Source: Ferrimonas aestuarii (GTDB lineage Bacteria; Pseudomonadota; Gammaproteobacteria; Enterobacterales; Shewanellaceae). Taken from it: DNA of 64,000 nucleotides. The notes under the pieces were generated by a model. It ran no database searches and had not been told where the DNA came from. It saw only the letters and a list, made by a program, of their open reading frames with translations. Below are positions 1 to 8,342 of this stretch, piece by piece. Made by a program: the position numbers and the translations under genes. Every line of letters starts with the position of its first letter. Position 1 is the first letter of the stretch. The stretch is from assembly GCF_005116665.1 (NCBI RefSeq), contig NZ_SWCJ01000004.1:345847-409846 (forward strand). Reading direction: 5' to 3'.

Positions 1-1
1 C

Positions 2-28
2 AAAAAGGGCTCACTGAGCCCCTTTTTT
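2..28. terminator. bidirectional rho-independent terminator
   Basis: An A-run, a GC-rich stem (GGGCTC/GAGCCC, 3-nt loop) and a T-run form a symmetric hairpin just beyond the stop codon of the MarR gene. Read on the minus strand it ends that operon; it could also serve a plus-strand gene left of the window. Confidence 0.8.
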
Positions 29-41
29 CTGTTTACAGAAG

Positions 42-509
42 TTAGTCCACCAGCACATCACTGCGTACCAACTTCTGCATTAGTCTAGATAGCTGCTGCT
101 GTTCATCGTCAGACAGCTGAGTCAGAAAGTGATCTTTGCCCGCAGCGACTAACGGCGCGCAGTTTGCTACAACCTGCTCCCCTAAAGGAGTGAGTGACAA
201 TAGCTTAGTCTTCTTGTTTTCTAAGCTTTTACTGGCTTCAATCAGTTCCAGCTTAATGCCGTTATCCACTAAACGTTTAGCAACCGAACGATTGCGAAGC
301 AGGTAATCCGCTAACTGCTGCTGGCTGATCTGGCCATGCTGGCTCAAAACTCGAAGAGCGCCAAACATCTCCAAAGAGATCGAATGCTTGCCACCAGGCA
401 GGCTCCCCAACTCCGCCCGAAACTGTTTGTAAGCTAAACCCATTAAAAACATCGGGCTAGCATCCAATTCGGCCACCCCGGTGATCGACACTGTGCTTTT
501 GTCTTCCAT
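42..509 (-). CDS. MarR-family transcriptional regulator
   Basis: Winged-helix regulator of 155 residues. The helix-turn-helix lies around residues 50-90 (motif ISQQQLADYLLRNRSVAKRL), followed by the wing (ENKKTKLLSLTPLGEQ) and a C-terminal dimerisation helix, the usual MarR layout and length. I chose the ATG at 509 because a strong GGGAG stands six bases upstream; a longer frame opening with TTG at 530 has no such support. It is the last gene of a three-gene minus-strand operon behind an HlyD-type adaptor and a membrane protein, and its 5' end overlaps the preceding gene by 53 bases, suggesting translational coupling. Inference: it represses its own operon, since two MarR-like dyads occur at the operon promoter near 2546-2608. 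The ligand is unknown. Confidence 0.85.
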   Translation of the reverse strand: MEDKSTVSITGVAELDASPMFLMGLAYKQFRAELGSLPGGKHSISLEMFGALRVLSQHGQISQQQLADYLLRNRSVAKRLVDNGIKLELIEASKSLENKKTKLLSLTPLGEQVVANCAPLVAAGKDHFLTQLSDDEQQQLSRLMQKLVRSDVLVD

Positions 510-1482
510 AGATGACTCCCTGCCAGACAAATAGTAACCCCAGCACCACGGTCATATACCAAGCGCGCATGGCAGTATCTTGCACGCCTAGGTCGGTACT
601 GGTCATGTATAACTGAATGGGCAACATTATGCCTAAAAGCCCACTGTAATGCGTAGCTTGATCCGCTAAATCGCTGCAAATCATGCTGTAAGCAACAACC
701 CCTACCAACATCAACAGCATCACACCAAATACCATCATCGATCCCTGGTGCCCCATCAACAAAAACTGAAACATCAACGCAATGGAACAGCCGCCTACGT
801 GCGCCTTAAAAGTGTTGATCAATACCCCTTGATAGGCGGGCCGCTGAGCCTGACTGACAGCAATGATCACCGGCACCATGCAGAAAGCCGCCGACAATAG
901 GTTCACCATCATCAAAAATGCCAAACCGATTCCAAGCGACGCCACAAAGAACATCCGCTGACCAAAGGTGACGTCAACCGTCGGTGGCTGGGGACGGCTC
1001 ACGTCCGGGGCAGGTAAAAACCAACACACCAAACGCACCACCAGCAGAGTCACCAAAATACTGGCGACCATGTCTCTAACCCAACCGGTCATATCGATAG
1101 GTGATTGTTGGGAAAACACGATAATCAAAATCCAGGTCAGCACAGGCATCACCATCTGTCCCACTTTGGCTGGGCTATTGGCGCGGCGTCTGACTAAATC
1201 AAACACCCATAGGCTAATGCACCAGATCACAAAGGGGTGGGCGGAAAACAGCTCATGGGTAAACCTGGCGCCAACGGCGAAAGCCAACACGGGCAAAAAT
1301 GCTTTCATTAGCCCTTCGGTCGACAGGCTTGGCGCTCGCGTTACTGCAACCACCGGAAACAGTGCCAGATAGACTGAAGTCGTGAACTGCAACAGATGCT
1401 GACTGAGCATAGTCAAGGTCACAATCAGCGTGATGCGGGCAATACTTGTCCATTGCACTTGAGTCAAACCAAATAGCGCCAT
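457..1482 (-). CDS. inner-membrane protein, DUF2955/FUSC-like
   Basis: Polytopic membrane protein of 341 residues with roughly ten hydrophobic stretches arranged in two halves separated near residues 155-175, as in FUSC-like and DUF2955 proteins that partner HlyD-type adaptors in small-molecule (aromatic or drug) export. It lies 12 bases after the adaptor gene and overlaps the MarR gene, so the three are one operon. No ATPase or RND domain is present, so energy coupling would be by ion gradient or by analogy to AaeB; that is inference. The family assignment rests on topology and neighbourhood more than on a sharp motif. Confidence 0.65.
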   Translation of the reverse strand: MALFGLTQVQWTSIARITLIVTLTMLSQHLLQFTTSVYLALFPVVAVTRAPSLSTEGLMKAFLPVLAFAVGARFTHELFSAHPFVIWCISLWVFDLVRRRANSPAKVGQMVMPVLTWILIIVFSQQSPIDMTGWVRDMVASILVTLLVVRLVCWFLPAPDVSRPQPPTVDVTFGQRMFFVASLGIGLAFLMMVNLLSAAFCMVPVIIAVSQAQRPAYQGVLINTFKAHVGGCSIALMFQFLLMGHQGSMMVFGVMLLMLVGVVAYSMICSDLADQATHYSGLLGIMLPIQLYMTSTDLGVQDTAMRAWYMTVVLGLLFVWQGVIYGRQKHSVDHRGGRIGC

Positions 1483-1494
1483 GAGCTGTTTTCC

Positions 1495-2544
1495 TTAAAC
1501 GAGGTAACGAAGGAGTGAGAGTGCCGCCATCCAGCCTTGAGCAATGCCATCCCAAACTGAGTTGCTGGAAACCACCATCACACTGGCCTTGGATCCAGAA
1601 AACAGAGCAGCATCTAACGAGTCCACATGAATTTGAGTACGCACTTTCTGTTGATCTCGAATCCAACGGTCATCATTAACCACCTGAGCAAGGCCAGTTG
1701 CGTCACTAGAAGAGTCGTAAATTGCTTGCTCTCGGCTGTGCAATTGCCCCTCAAACACCTGACCCGGTAGACCATCAAAAACCAAGCGAACCTGAGTGCC
1801 GGGCTGCAGCTTAGCCAACCCCTTCTCATTGAAATCGGCATTGATCCAGCTGTGCTTAGCATCCACTAGGTAGAGGATTGGCGAACCGGCACTGACGTAG
1901 GTTCCCTGACTCAAATTGAGATTACTGATTACTCCATCCACAGGAGCAACAATGCGGGTTTTAGCCAGATCCAGCTGCGCCAATTCCAATGCAGCTTTCG
2001 CAGAGGCGATGGCCCCCTGCTCGCTCATTTGTGCCAACTCCGCTTCTAATCTGGCAACGTCTGCAGTCGCAGCACTTACCGCTTGTTCACTGACCAGTTC
2101 CGCATTACGACTGTCGTCCAGTTGCTGCTGACTCACCAAACGCTCTACAAACAGAGTTTCATCACGCTGACGCTTACGGTCCGAATTCAGATGCTCCTGC
2201 TGGCGCTGACTCAATGTGGCCTTAGCACCATTAAGCTGCTGTCGCTTAGCAATCTCACTCTGCATCGCCTGTTGCAGCGCTGCTTGAGCTTGCTCCAACG
2301 CCAGTTGATAACGAGTGGAGTCCAGCTGCACCAGCAGCTCTCCTTTCGTCACCCTCTGACCATTGGTGACCGCCAATTCACTAATGGGAGCGGAGACCTC
2401 TGCGGCAATGCGACTCGTAGGGATATGCAGCTGAGCCTGAGTGGTAAACGGCGATACGGTATCGCTCACCACCAAAAAAATGGAAAACAGTGCGCTGCCA
2501 GCCAACACCAGATACAACGCCCATTGATAGACTTTTGAACTCAT
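1495..2544 (-). CDS. HlyD/EmrA-family membrane fusion protein
   Basis: Periplasmic adaptor of 349 residues. One N-terminal transmembrane helix (about residues 7-27) is followed by a lipoyl-like half (ISELAVTNGQRVTKGELLVQLD), a long Ala/Gln/Glu-rich coiled-coil hairpin (about 75-185) and the second lipoyl half (ARIVAPVDGVISNLNLSQGTYV-type sequence). A beta-barrel domain completes the usual HlyD_D23 order. It would bridge the inner-membrane partner encoded downstream to an outer-membrane channel; no TolC-like gene is in the window. The start ATG follows AGGTG, and this ribosome binding site lies inside a MarR-type dyad. First gene of the operon. Confidence 0.88.
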   Translation of the reverse strand: MSSKVYQWALYLVLAGSALFSIFLVVSDTVSPFTTQAQLHIPTSRIAAEVSAPISELAVTNGQRVTKGELLVQLDSTRYQLALEQAQAALQQAMQSEIAKRQQLNGAKATLSQRQQEHLNSDRKRQRDETLFVERLVSQQQLDDSRNAELVSEQAVSAATADVARLEAELAQMSEQGAIASAKAALELAQLDLAKTRIVAPVDGVISNLNLSQGTYVSAGSPILYLVDAKHSWINADFNEKGLAKLQPGTQVRLVFDGLPGQVFEGQLHSREQAIYDSSSDATGLAQVVNDDRWIRDQQKVRTQIHVDSLDAALFSGSKASVMVVSSNSVWDGIAQGWMAALSLLRYLV

Positions 2545-2545
2545 A

Positions 2546-2563
2546 TTGTTTCACCTGCAACAT
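2546..2563 (-). promoter_or_regulatory. MarR-type operator 1, over the RBS
   Basis: The 18-base dyad TTGTTTCACCTGCAACAT has half-sites TTGTTTCA and TGCAACA around a 2-base centre. On the minus strand it covers the AGGTG ribosome binding site of the HlyD-like gene. A near copy stands at 2591-2608. Operator function is inferred from symmetry, repetition and the MarR gene in the operon. Confidence 0.55.
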
Positions 2564-2577
2564 AATCAATGAGCGCA

Positions 2578-2605
2578 AGTATACCGCTCATTGTTTCAGA
2601 TGCAA
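2578..2605 (-). promoter_or_regulatory. sigma70-type promoter of the efflux operon
   Basis: On the minus strand TTGCAT and TATACT are separated by 16 bases, placing the start of transcription near 2571 with a short leader before the ATG at 2544. The -35 lies within the second dyad. Confidence 0.55.
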
Positions 2606-2608
2606 CAA
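2591..2608 (-). promoter_or_regulatory. MarR-type operator 2, over the -35
   Basis: TTGTTTCAGATGCAACAA is a near-perfect dyad (7 of 8 positions symmetric) sharing TTGTTTCA..TGCAACA with the copy at 2546. A separate perfect inverted repeat, CAATGAGCG/CGCTCATTG with a 9-base spacer (2567-2593), sits between the two and spans the -10. Confidence 0.55.
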
Positions 2609-2841
2609 AAATATTATTCTCAAACCAATAAAAATCACTGCGGAGATTCAACCTAAGCAGCTTCATCCAACTCTTGCCACTGAGCGGCCTCAGTGATCTG
2701 ACTCATAAATTCCAAGCTCAAAAGGGGTTTTCTATGAGTAGTGACACCTGCTTTTCCAAGCCGTCAATTTCACACTTTAGCGGTTGAAACTCGCCCTCTT
2801 AAATGAGTTTTACCATCGATAAATCGAATCGGAGATGAAAC
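2609..2841. other. intergenic region upstream of the haem lipoprotein
   Basis: No gene is visible. There is a 7-base inverted repeat (ACTCATA at 2702-2708, TATGAGT at 2731-2737) of unknown meaning, and a GGAG ribosome binding site at 2831-2834 for the GTG start at 2842. I could not pick out a convincing plus-strand promoter. Confidence 0.5.
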
Positions 2842-4761
2842 GTGAAATTAACCCCCTTGGCAATTGCCACCGCCCTCACCCTGTCCCTGTCGGGCTGTGG
2901 CAGTGACAGCGATAACTCAGTGGAAACCCCAACCCCTGACTCAGGCTATCCACTCGAAAAGTACGTCGTAATGGACGTGGATCATCAACCTAAAACAATA
3001 CGCACACACAAAGTGGTTTTTGGCCGCTTCGACGACAAGATCAAACCGTGGTCCAGAGACATTGCCTCCTTTGAAGATGGTAGCCCTAAACCCGACTATG
3101 ACGCTGACAATGACGGTCGCATCACCGTCTGGGATGCCGAAGCCGCGGGCATCGTCAACCCAAGCATTGATTACCAAAATATCTCATCGAAACTCGTGGT
3201 TGAATTTCTGGCTCAAAACCCCGATGGCTTAGGACAATACAGCACTCGACCCGATGTATTTGTGCAAGGGCAATACAGCGTCTTCGACCTATTAAGATAC
3301 ATGGTCTATAGCGACGACAGCCTAAGATTTGAGTCAGTGACGCCCTATACCGAGTCCAAGTACAAAACCACCGAATTTGTGCTGTCACAAGACATCAACG
3401 GTGACGGTGACTTCACCAATGATGGCGAATACTCACAGTCATCCAATTGGTATTTCCGCTTCAAAACCAGCGGTGGTGATTTCATGCGTGCCATTGGCGA
3501 GCCCGACGGCGAAGCCACCTATCTGCGAATGGATGAGATGTGGGCCCAGGATGATATGGTGATTCGCTTCCAACCCTTCTATGAAGTCACCACCAAACGC
3601 CGACAGTACATCTGGCAAAAGGAAGTTGAACGCTTGGCCGCTCAAGGGGGCAAGTACCTGCTCGAACAACTTCGGGTGGTACCAAAGGCTGGCGGCATGC
3701 ACAACCTAGTTGAAAACCTAGAGGTGACTGCCCATAACCTTCGCCCAGATGTGTTCCAGCCCGGTGTGATCACTGGTGTCGATCTGTTTATGTCCGCCAT
3801 CGACCAAGGTTACGACATTAAACTAAGCTATTGGCCCACTCTGGATACTGGCGCGTCAGTTTACTCATACTCAATCAATGAAATTGAGGGCGACACCTCT
3901 TCTTCAGGTCAGGGTTGGATGATGCTGATAGGTGAGGACGAAATCGGCAAAGATTACGGCAATAAGCTAAACGCCTTGCCTCAATGTAATTGGGATCAAA
4001 CCGGCGCTTCCGCCAGCAGCAGCGACTTCCCCATTGATGAGTGTTTGGCAGACTACCAATTTGGCTTCGGCGCCAACGTACTGCACCTGATGACTGACGT
4101 CTACGTCATGAATTATCCAAAGCAGTTTGCCCAAGCGGTGTGGGGAAGCCACTACCCTCAATGGGGCATGGAAGAGTATAACGGTAATGATGGCAGTAAA
4201 GACTATGACTTTGGGCAAGGCGACAGTGTCAGCCTAGAAAAATTAGTTGCTGAAACAGCCAGTGATTCAGCCACCATTTTGACTCCAACCCATTATGGCT
4301 GGGGCAAAGCTGACTGCATGTTGTGTCACGATGCAGACACCGGCCACAAAAACGGTGCCCCACTGCCGATCAACAGCGTCGATGGCTTTGATGAACCTCA
4401 AGCCTACTTCTGTGCCACCTGCCACGGCAGCAACGGCGCCCCGAAAGGGCACGGCGCCAGCGCACGCTGTTTCTGGTGTCACTCCAATTCAAAAACCCCA
4501 GACTTCCACGGCGACGCCTTTGCAAAACGCACCGTAAACAGCAAACTGGACGATATGCATCAAGCTTACGTGGATGGCGAACTGCCAGAGGATGTCTACT
4601 TCAATCATGGCTCGAAAACCAACACCATGACCCGAGATAAATCAGGTAACGCAGCATCTTACCCAGAATCCGGCGTCCAAAGCGGCACGAACTCTGATTG
4701 GAGTATGTCAAAGACCTTCCCAGATCCATACTCCTGTATGACCTGTCACGCGAATCCATAA
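2842..4761 (+). CDS. tetrahaem c-type cytochrome lipoprotein
   Basis: A 639-residue secreted lipoprotein starting at GTG behind GGAG. The signal peptide ends in a lipobox (LSLSGC, Cys19). Four CxxCH haem-binding motifs crowd the C-terminus: CMLCH (492-496), CATCH (524-528), CFWCH (543-547) and CMTCH (632-636). The large haem-free N-terminal part holds two Asp-rich EF-hand/dockerin-like loops, DADNDGRITVWD near residue 93 and DINGDGDFTNDGE near residue 187. Together these features suggest a cell-surface or periplasm-facing electron-transfer protein with bound calcium; location and partners are inference. The gene stands alone on the plus strand between two minus-strand units, so no partner cytochrome or porin is nearby. 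I do not recognise the exact family; it is not OmcA/MtrC, which have ten haems. Confidence 0.8.
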   Translation: MKLTPLAIATALTLSLSGCGSDSDNSVETPTPDSGYPLEKYVVMDVDHQPKTIRTHKVVFGRFDDKIKPWSRDIASFEDGSPKPDYDADNDGRITVWDAEAAGIVNPSIDYQNISSKLVVEFLAQNPDGLGQYSTRPDVFVQGQYSVFDLLRYMVYSDDSLRFESVTPYTESKYKTTEFVLSQDINGDGDFTNDGEYSQSSNWYFRFKTSGGDFMRAIGEPDGEATYLRMDEMWAQDDMVIRFQPFYEVTTKRRQYIWQKEVERLAAQGGKYLLEQLRVVPKAGGMHNLVENLEVTAHNLRPDVFQPGVITGVDLFMSAIDQGYDIKLSYWPTLDTGASVYSYSINEIEGDTSSSGQGWMMLIGEDEIGKDYGNKLNALPQCNWDQTGASASSSDFPIDECLADYQFGFGANVLHLMTDVYVMNYPKQFAQAVWGSHYPQWGMEEYNGNDGSKDYDFGQGDSVSLEKLVAETASDSATILTPTHYGWGKADCMLCHDADTGHKNGAPLPINSVDGFDEPQAYFCATCHGSNGAPKGHGASARCFWCHSNSKTPDFHGDAFAKRTVNSKLDDMHQAYVDGELPEDVYFNHGSKTNTMTRDKSGNAASYPESGVQSGTNSDWSMSKTFPDPYSCMTCHANP

Positions 4762-4763
4762 CC

Positions 4764-4802
4764 AAAAAAATCCGCCCCTAAGCATACGCTTAAGGGCGGA
4801 TT
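4764..4802 (-). terminator. rho-independent terminator, bidirectional hairpin
   Basis: A 13-bp stem with one mismatch (TCCGCCCCTAAGC / GCTTAAGGGCGGA, 4-base loop, 4771-4800) has a run of seven T on its minus-strand exit side (4764-4770). It therefore terminates the LuxR-family gene, and the same hairpin also sits right after the cytochrome stop. Confidence 0.8.
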
Positions 4803-4856
4803 CCACAATCGATCTCGGTTGCGTTTAAACGCCCTTCAAATAAGCCAGCACCGCCT

Positions 4857-5642
4857 TTATGCCAGCACCTTATACTTGTAGGCATAGGCCACCAACTGGG
4901 CATTATTCTTCGCATTGAACAGCACCTTCAATTTATTAAGGTGGTAGTCCACTCCTCGTTCCGTCAAAAACAGCATGGAAGCAATTTCAGAGCGCGCATG
5001 GCCATCGGCGACCAACTGCAAAACCTGCCGTCCCTTATCATTAACCAATCCTAAACCAACCAATGGGTTGATATCAGGAACAATACGACTGGCAAACAAT
5101 ACCTTATGAAAGTTCTCAAGACGCTCAATCAACTCCTGCTTAAAAGTGGACACCGCTTGACTCAATTCGTCTGGATGGCGGTCACTCATCAGGAAAAATT
5201 CTGCCGTGAACTCCGAATACTCGGGATCGCGATAGCGGAAGAAAAATCGGCTTCTGACGCCATATTTATCCAAAATAGTACGGCAATGCCGGCAGGCTTC
5301 ATCGTCACCTTCGTAACTGAAGATCACCGAGTCATTATCCAAGTAAGCCCGCATGTTGGGCTCAACTTCAATGCAGGAACTGGCAAACTCATGCCTGAGT
5401 CGTCTCATACTGGAGTTGGAAAACAGGAAGTTGTGCCGCTGGTGAGAGCGTTTTTTAGAAACCGGCTTGTAGAGCAGAGAGTCTCTGACATTGACCTGTT
5501 TACTTAACGAAACAATGTAGATGCCACCATCAAACTGATATTGGCGCACCAAAGAGTCAAACAGGGCTTGTAACTGTTTGACCCGTTCCCCACCCTGAGG
5601 AGTGATGCCATCGTTATCTAGTTGAAGGTAGCTGGTACTCAT
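4857..5642 (-). CDS. LuxR-family transcriptional regulator
   Basis: Protein of 261 residues with a C-terminal GerE-type helix-turn-helix (about 198-258; VNDKGRQVLQLVADGHARSEIASML then TERGVDYHLNKLKVLF), matching the LuxR DNA-binding pattern. The N-terminal 190 residues have the size of an autoinducer-binding domain and resemble it weakly (several aromatics, YRDPEYSEFTAEFFLMS). The usual W/Y/D set of acyl-homoserine-lactone receptors is not clearly present and no luxI-like synthase is in the window. It is therefore best called an orphan or solo LuxR-type regulator. A dyad around 5731-5746 lies about 90 bases upstream of its start. Confidence 0.8.
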   Translation of the reverse strand: MSTSYLQLDNDGITPQGGERVKQLQALFDSLVRQYQFDGGIYIVSLSKQVNVRDSLLYKPVSKKRSHQRHNFLFSNSSMRRLRHEFASSCIEVEPNMRAYLDNDSVIFSYEGDDEACRHCRTILDKYGVRSRFFFRYRDPEYSEFTAEFFLMSDRHPDELSQAVSTFKQELIERLENFHKVLFASRIVPDINPLVGLGLVNDKGRQVLQLVADGHARSEIASMLFLTERGVDYHLNKLKVLFNAKNNAQLVAYAYKYKVLA

Positions 5643-5730
5643 GGCTTTGAATGTGTCTCTAGAAAATCCAAAACCAGTATAAGATTCCCGAATGATACTC
5701 GCCGTGAGCTATCACATAACTTTTCCGCAA

Positions 5731-5746
5731 CTGTGACTAGTCATAG
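5731..5746. promoter_or_regulatory. dyad between hydrolase gene and luxR-type gene
   Basis: CTGTGACTAGTCATAG contains the perfect 10-base palindrome TGACTAGTCA and is symmetric over 16 bases but for one pair. It overlaps the hydrolase stop codon and lies upstream of the LuxR-family gene, a plausible autoregulatory site. Function is inferred only. Confidence 0.3.
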
Positions 5747-6673
5747 TTTAATTGCCGTTTGCAACCAGCCTTGCAGCAACTGATGCTCGTCGTTGCCGAT
5801 GATCCCAACTTGAGGGTGCAACAAACCGGGGAGGTTAACCACCTGTACCTGATCCGAACTGAGGGGCGCCGCTTTGGCATAGGGTGAAACGTCATCGCCA
5901 TCAGAAGCCAGAACCAAAATCGGCAGGGTCAAACTGGAGAGCTGAGCGGTGGCGTCGACTTGGGATTCTTCAAGCTGCAACCGCGCCAAAGCCAATTGTG
6001 CCCCCTGGCGCAGATCGCCTTCTGGCACCCAACTTAAGTACCAAGGTTTAGGAAAAGCGACCAAGGAATCACCGAGCCCCATCATTGGCGCTTGTAGTAT
6101 CAGCCCGCTGACATCATCACGACGCTTGACCAAATTCACCGCGGCTATAGCGCCCATCGAATTACCGATGACCAATAGTGGCTGCTTCGGGTTGTGGCGG
6201 TTAAGCCATGCGTCCAGTAGCTCACCGTCTCGCACCCCAAAACTGAACTCATCGGTGGCGCCACCATGACCTTGAAGATCCGGCAGCAGCACCCGATAAC
6301 CAAGGAAGCGCCAATACAGCGCATTGACAGCCATGGTCTCCTTATTCATGCGATAACCATGAATCATGACGACGGTGCCCTGTTGCGAAGTCACCTGTTC
6401 ACGTTTGAGGTTGAGCTGGAATAGCTTGCCAAAGATCTCCCACTCAGCATTGAGCTTGTTTGCCTTAATCGGCTGACCTTCTAGATAGGCGAGGCATTGA
6501 GATTGATAACAAAATCGGCCGGTCTTAAAGCCATCTTTAATCAATTGCTGTTGGTCTTCGGCGCTCACCTCGAGAGAGTCAAACGCCAACAGACGATCCG
6601 CCACCATATTAGCGCAGCCCGTTAACCACAACGACATGACCGCCAGCATGGCTGCCACTCTCAATCTCTTCAT
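5741..6673 (-). CDS. alpha/beta-hydrolase lipoprotein
   Basis: A 310-residue lipoprotein: signal peptide with lipobox LTGC (Cys20), then an alpha/beta-hydrolase fold. An oxyanion-type HG stands in VVMIHGYRMN. The nucleophile elbow GNSMG gives the catalytic Ser, an acid is likely in ASDGDD, and the His in GLLHPQVG near the C-terminus completes the triad. Similar proteins act as carboxylesterases, lysophospholipases or thioesterases at the cell envelope; the substrate cannot be told. It is monocistronic, downstream of and facing away from the sco gene cluster on the same strand. Confidence 0.82.
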   Translation of the reverse strand: MKRLRVAAMLAVMSLWLTGCANMVADRLLAFDSLEVSAEDQQQLIKDGFKTGRFCYQSQCLAYLEGQPIKANKLNAEWEIFGKLFQLNLKREQVTSQQGTVVMIHGYRMNKETMAVNALYWRFLGYRVLLPDLQGHGGATDEFSFGVRDGELLDAWLNRHNPKQPLLVIGNSMGAIAAVNLVKRRDDVSGLILQAPMMGLGDSLVAFPKPWYLSWVPEGDLRQGAQLALARLQLEESQVDATAQLSSLTLPILVLASDGDDVSPYAKAAPLSSDQVQVVNLPGLLHPQVGIIGNDEHQLLQGWLQTAIKL

Positions 6674-6744
6674 TCCTCGTCCCTGATCACTTAAGCATCC
6701 AATCGCCAGTGAATCAGCTTAAAGAGCAGAATTCAATCACTCGG

Positions 6745-7377
6745 TTAGTAGCTGCGGTAATCGGCAATGATAGGAAGGTCTTGTTTCATCTGTGCCACCG
6801 ACACCAACCTGAGCTCTCCCGGCTCCCCTTGCGGGCGGAAGATCGCCTCCAACTGACCTTGGGGGTTGATCAGCACAATGTCAGCACTGTGGTCGACGCT
6901 GTAGCCCTGCCCATCGGGCAGATCCACCATGGCGTACACCAACCCCAAGTTCCGGCTCAAGGCATACAACTGCGCATGCTCCCCAGTCACCGCTTTAAAC
7001 TCCGGATTAAAATACTGAATGTAATCCTTCAGCTTTTGGCCCTGGTCTCGCTGCGGATCCACCGACAGCAACACCACCTGTACAGGCATATCTTTTGAAA
7101 CCGCCGGGTAGATGGACGTTAAACGCGCCAACGTCGATGGGCACACATCCGGACAGGAGGTAAAGCCCATAAATAGCAGCGTCCACTGCCCAGTTAATTG
7201 GGCTTGGGTAAACGCCTGTCCCTGCTCATCCACCAACTGAAAGTCTTTAATGAGCCTAGGCTCTGGCAGCCACAACGCCGACACCTTGGGCTGCTCGCTG
7301 CTGGACAATGACAATGTCATGCCGGTGGCCAACGCCGCTACGGCCACCAGAGCATACAACCAACGGAGATTTACCAT
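6745..7377 (-). CDS. SCO1/SenC copper chaperone for cytochrome oxidase
   Basis: Membrane-anchored thioredoxin-fold protein of 210 residues with one N-terminal helix. The copper site is complete: CPDVC (Cys75, Cys79) and the distal His163 in [12 protein letters not shown]. Sco proteins deliver copper to, or reduce, the CuA site of oxidase subunit II. It ends the minus-strand assembly operon, overlapping cyoE by 7 bases, which fits translational coupling and a role in maturation of the CoxB encoded upstream. Confidence 0.92.
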   Translation of the reverse strand: MVNLRWLYALVAVAALATGMTLSLSSSEQPKVSALWLPEPRLIKDFQLVDEQGQAFTQAQLTGQWTLLFMGFTSCPDVCPSTLARLTSIYPAVSKDMPVQVVLLSVDPQRDQGQKLKDYIQYFNPEFKAVTGEHAQLYALSRNLGLVYAMVDLPDGQGYSVDHSADIVLINPQGQLEAIFRPQGEPGELRLVSVAQMKQDLPIIADYRSY

Positions 7378-8342
7378 AGGGAGGCTCCGATTTGCGGGTT
7401 AAACGGCAGATAGTGATCCACCAACAGCAGCACAAACAACGCCAAAAGCTGCCAAATGGAGAACAGGAATAGATTAATGGCTGACTTAGATTTTGGGGCG
7501 AACTTTAGCTGCCACGCTTTCACCACAAACCACAAACTCAGTACCGTGGAACCAAACAGGTACAGCGCCCCACTCATGCCCACCAACACCGGCAGCATGC
7601 AGGCAATCACCAGCAGCAAGCTGTACAGCAAAATCGAGGTTTTGGTGTACTCCTCGCCATGGGTAACCGGCAGCATGGGGATATCGGCTTTGGCGTACTC
7701 CGCCTTACGGTGCACCGCCAACGCCCAAAAGTGGGGGGGTGTCCAGGTAAAAATGATGATCACCAGCAGCAAGCCGTTACCATGGAAATCCCCAGTGACA
7801 CTGGTCCAGCCCAGCAGTGGCGGCATCGCCCCAGCCAGACCACCAATCACGATATTCTGTGGTGTCGCTCGCTTTAAAAATCCGGTGTAGATCAGGGCAT
7901 ATCCCACCAAGCTGGCGAACGTTAGCCAAGCCGTCAGAGGATTGATCAGCCCATAGAGCATCACAAACCCCAAGGTGCCAATCACAAAGGCAAACACCCC
8001 GCCCTGCAGCGGCGTCACTCGCCCAGTGGCTACGGGGCGATTGTGAGTGCGAGCCATGATGGTATCGATACGGCGATCCAGAAGGTGATTTACCGCCGCC
8101 GCGGCTCCTGCCATTAACCCGATTCCCGTCAGGCCAGCAATCAACACCACGGGGTCGATCCAACCTGGGGACGCCAATGCCATCCCCACTAAGGCGGTTA
8201 CCAGCATCAGCAGCACCACCTTGGGCTTAGTCATCTCAAGGTAATCTCGCCATGTGGCTGCAGTTTCCACACTAGAGTGAGCAGAAATTTGTGCCGCCTG
8301 AGCTCGTGAGCCGCTGGGCTTTATGGTTGTAGTTCTTAACAT
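7371..8342 (-). CDS. cyoE: protoheme IX farnesyltransferase (haem O synthase)
   Basis: UbiA-type prenyltransferase of 323 residues with about nine membrane helices, carrying the Asp-rich substrate loop [19 protein letters not shown] and the second conserved loop with [26 protein letters not shown] sequence. It adds a farnesyl group to haem B, giving haem O, which CtaA then oxidises to haem A. It is also called CtaB. The gene overlaps both ctaA upstream and sco downstream by 7 bases. The N-terminal 30 residues before the first helix are somewhat longer than usual. Confidence 0.95.
   Translation of the reverse strand: MLRTTTIKPSGSRAQAAQISAHSSVETAATWRDYLEMTKPKVVLLMLVTALVGMALASPGWIDPVVLIAGLTGIGLMAGAAAAVNHLLDRRIDTIMARTHNRPVATGRVTPLQGGVFAFVIGTLGFVMLYGLINPLTAWLTFASLVGYALIYTGFLKRATPQNIVIGGLAGAMPPLLGWTSVTGDFHGNGLLLVIIIFTWTPPHFWALAVHRKAEYAKADIPMLPVTHGEEYTKTSILLYSLLLVIACMLPVLVGMSGALYLFGSTVLSLWFVVKAWQLKFAPKSKSAINLFLFSIWQLLALFVLLLVDHYLPFNPQIGASLW

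Noticed and set aside
5706..5726. GTGA-GCTA-TCAC as a CRP site
   Set aside because: The half-sites are separated by 4 bases instead of the 6 needed for CRP.
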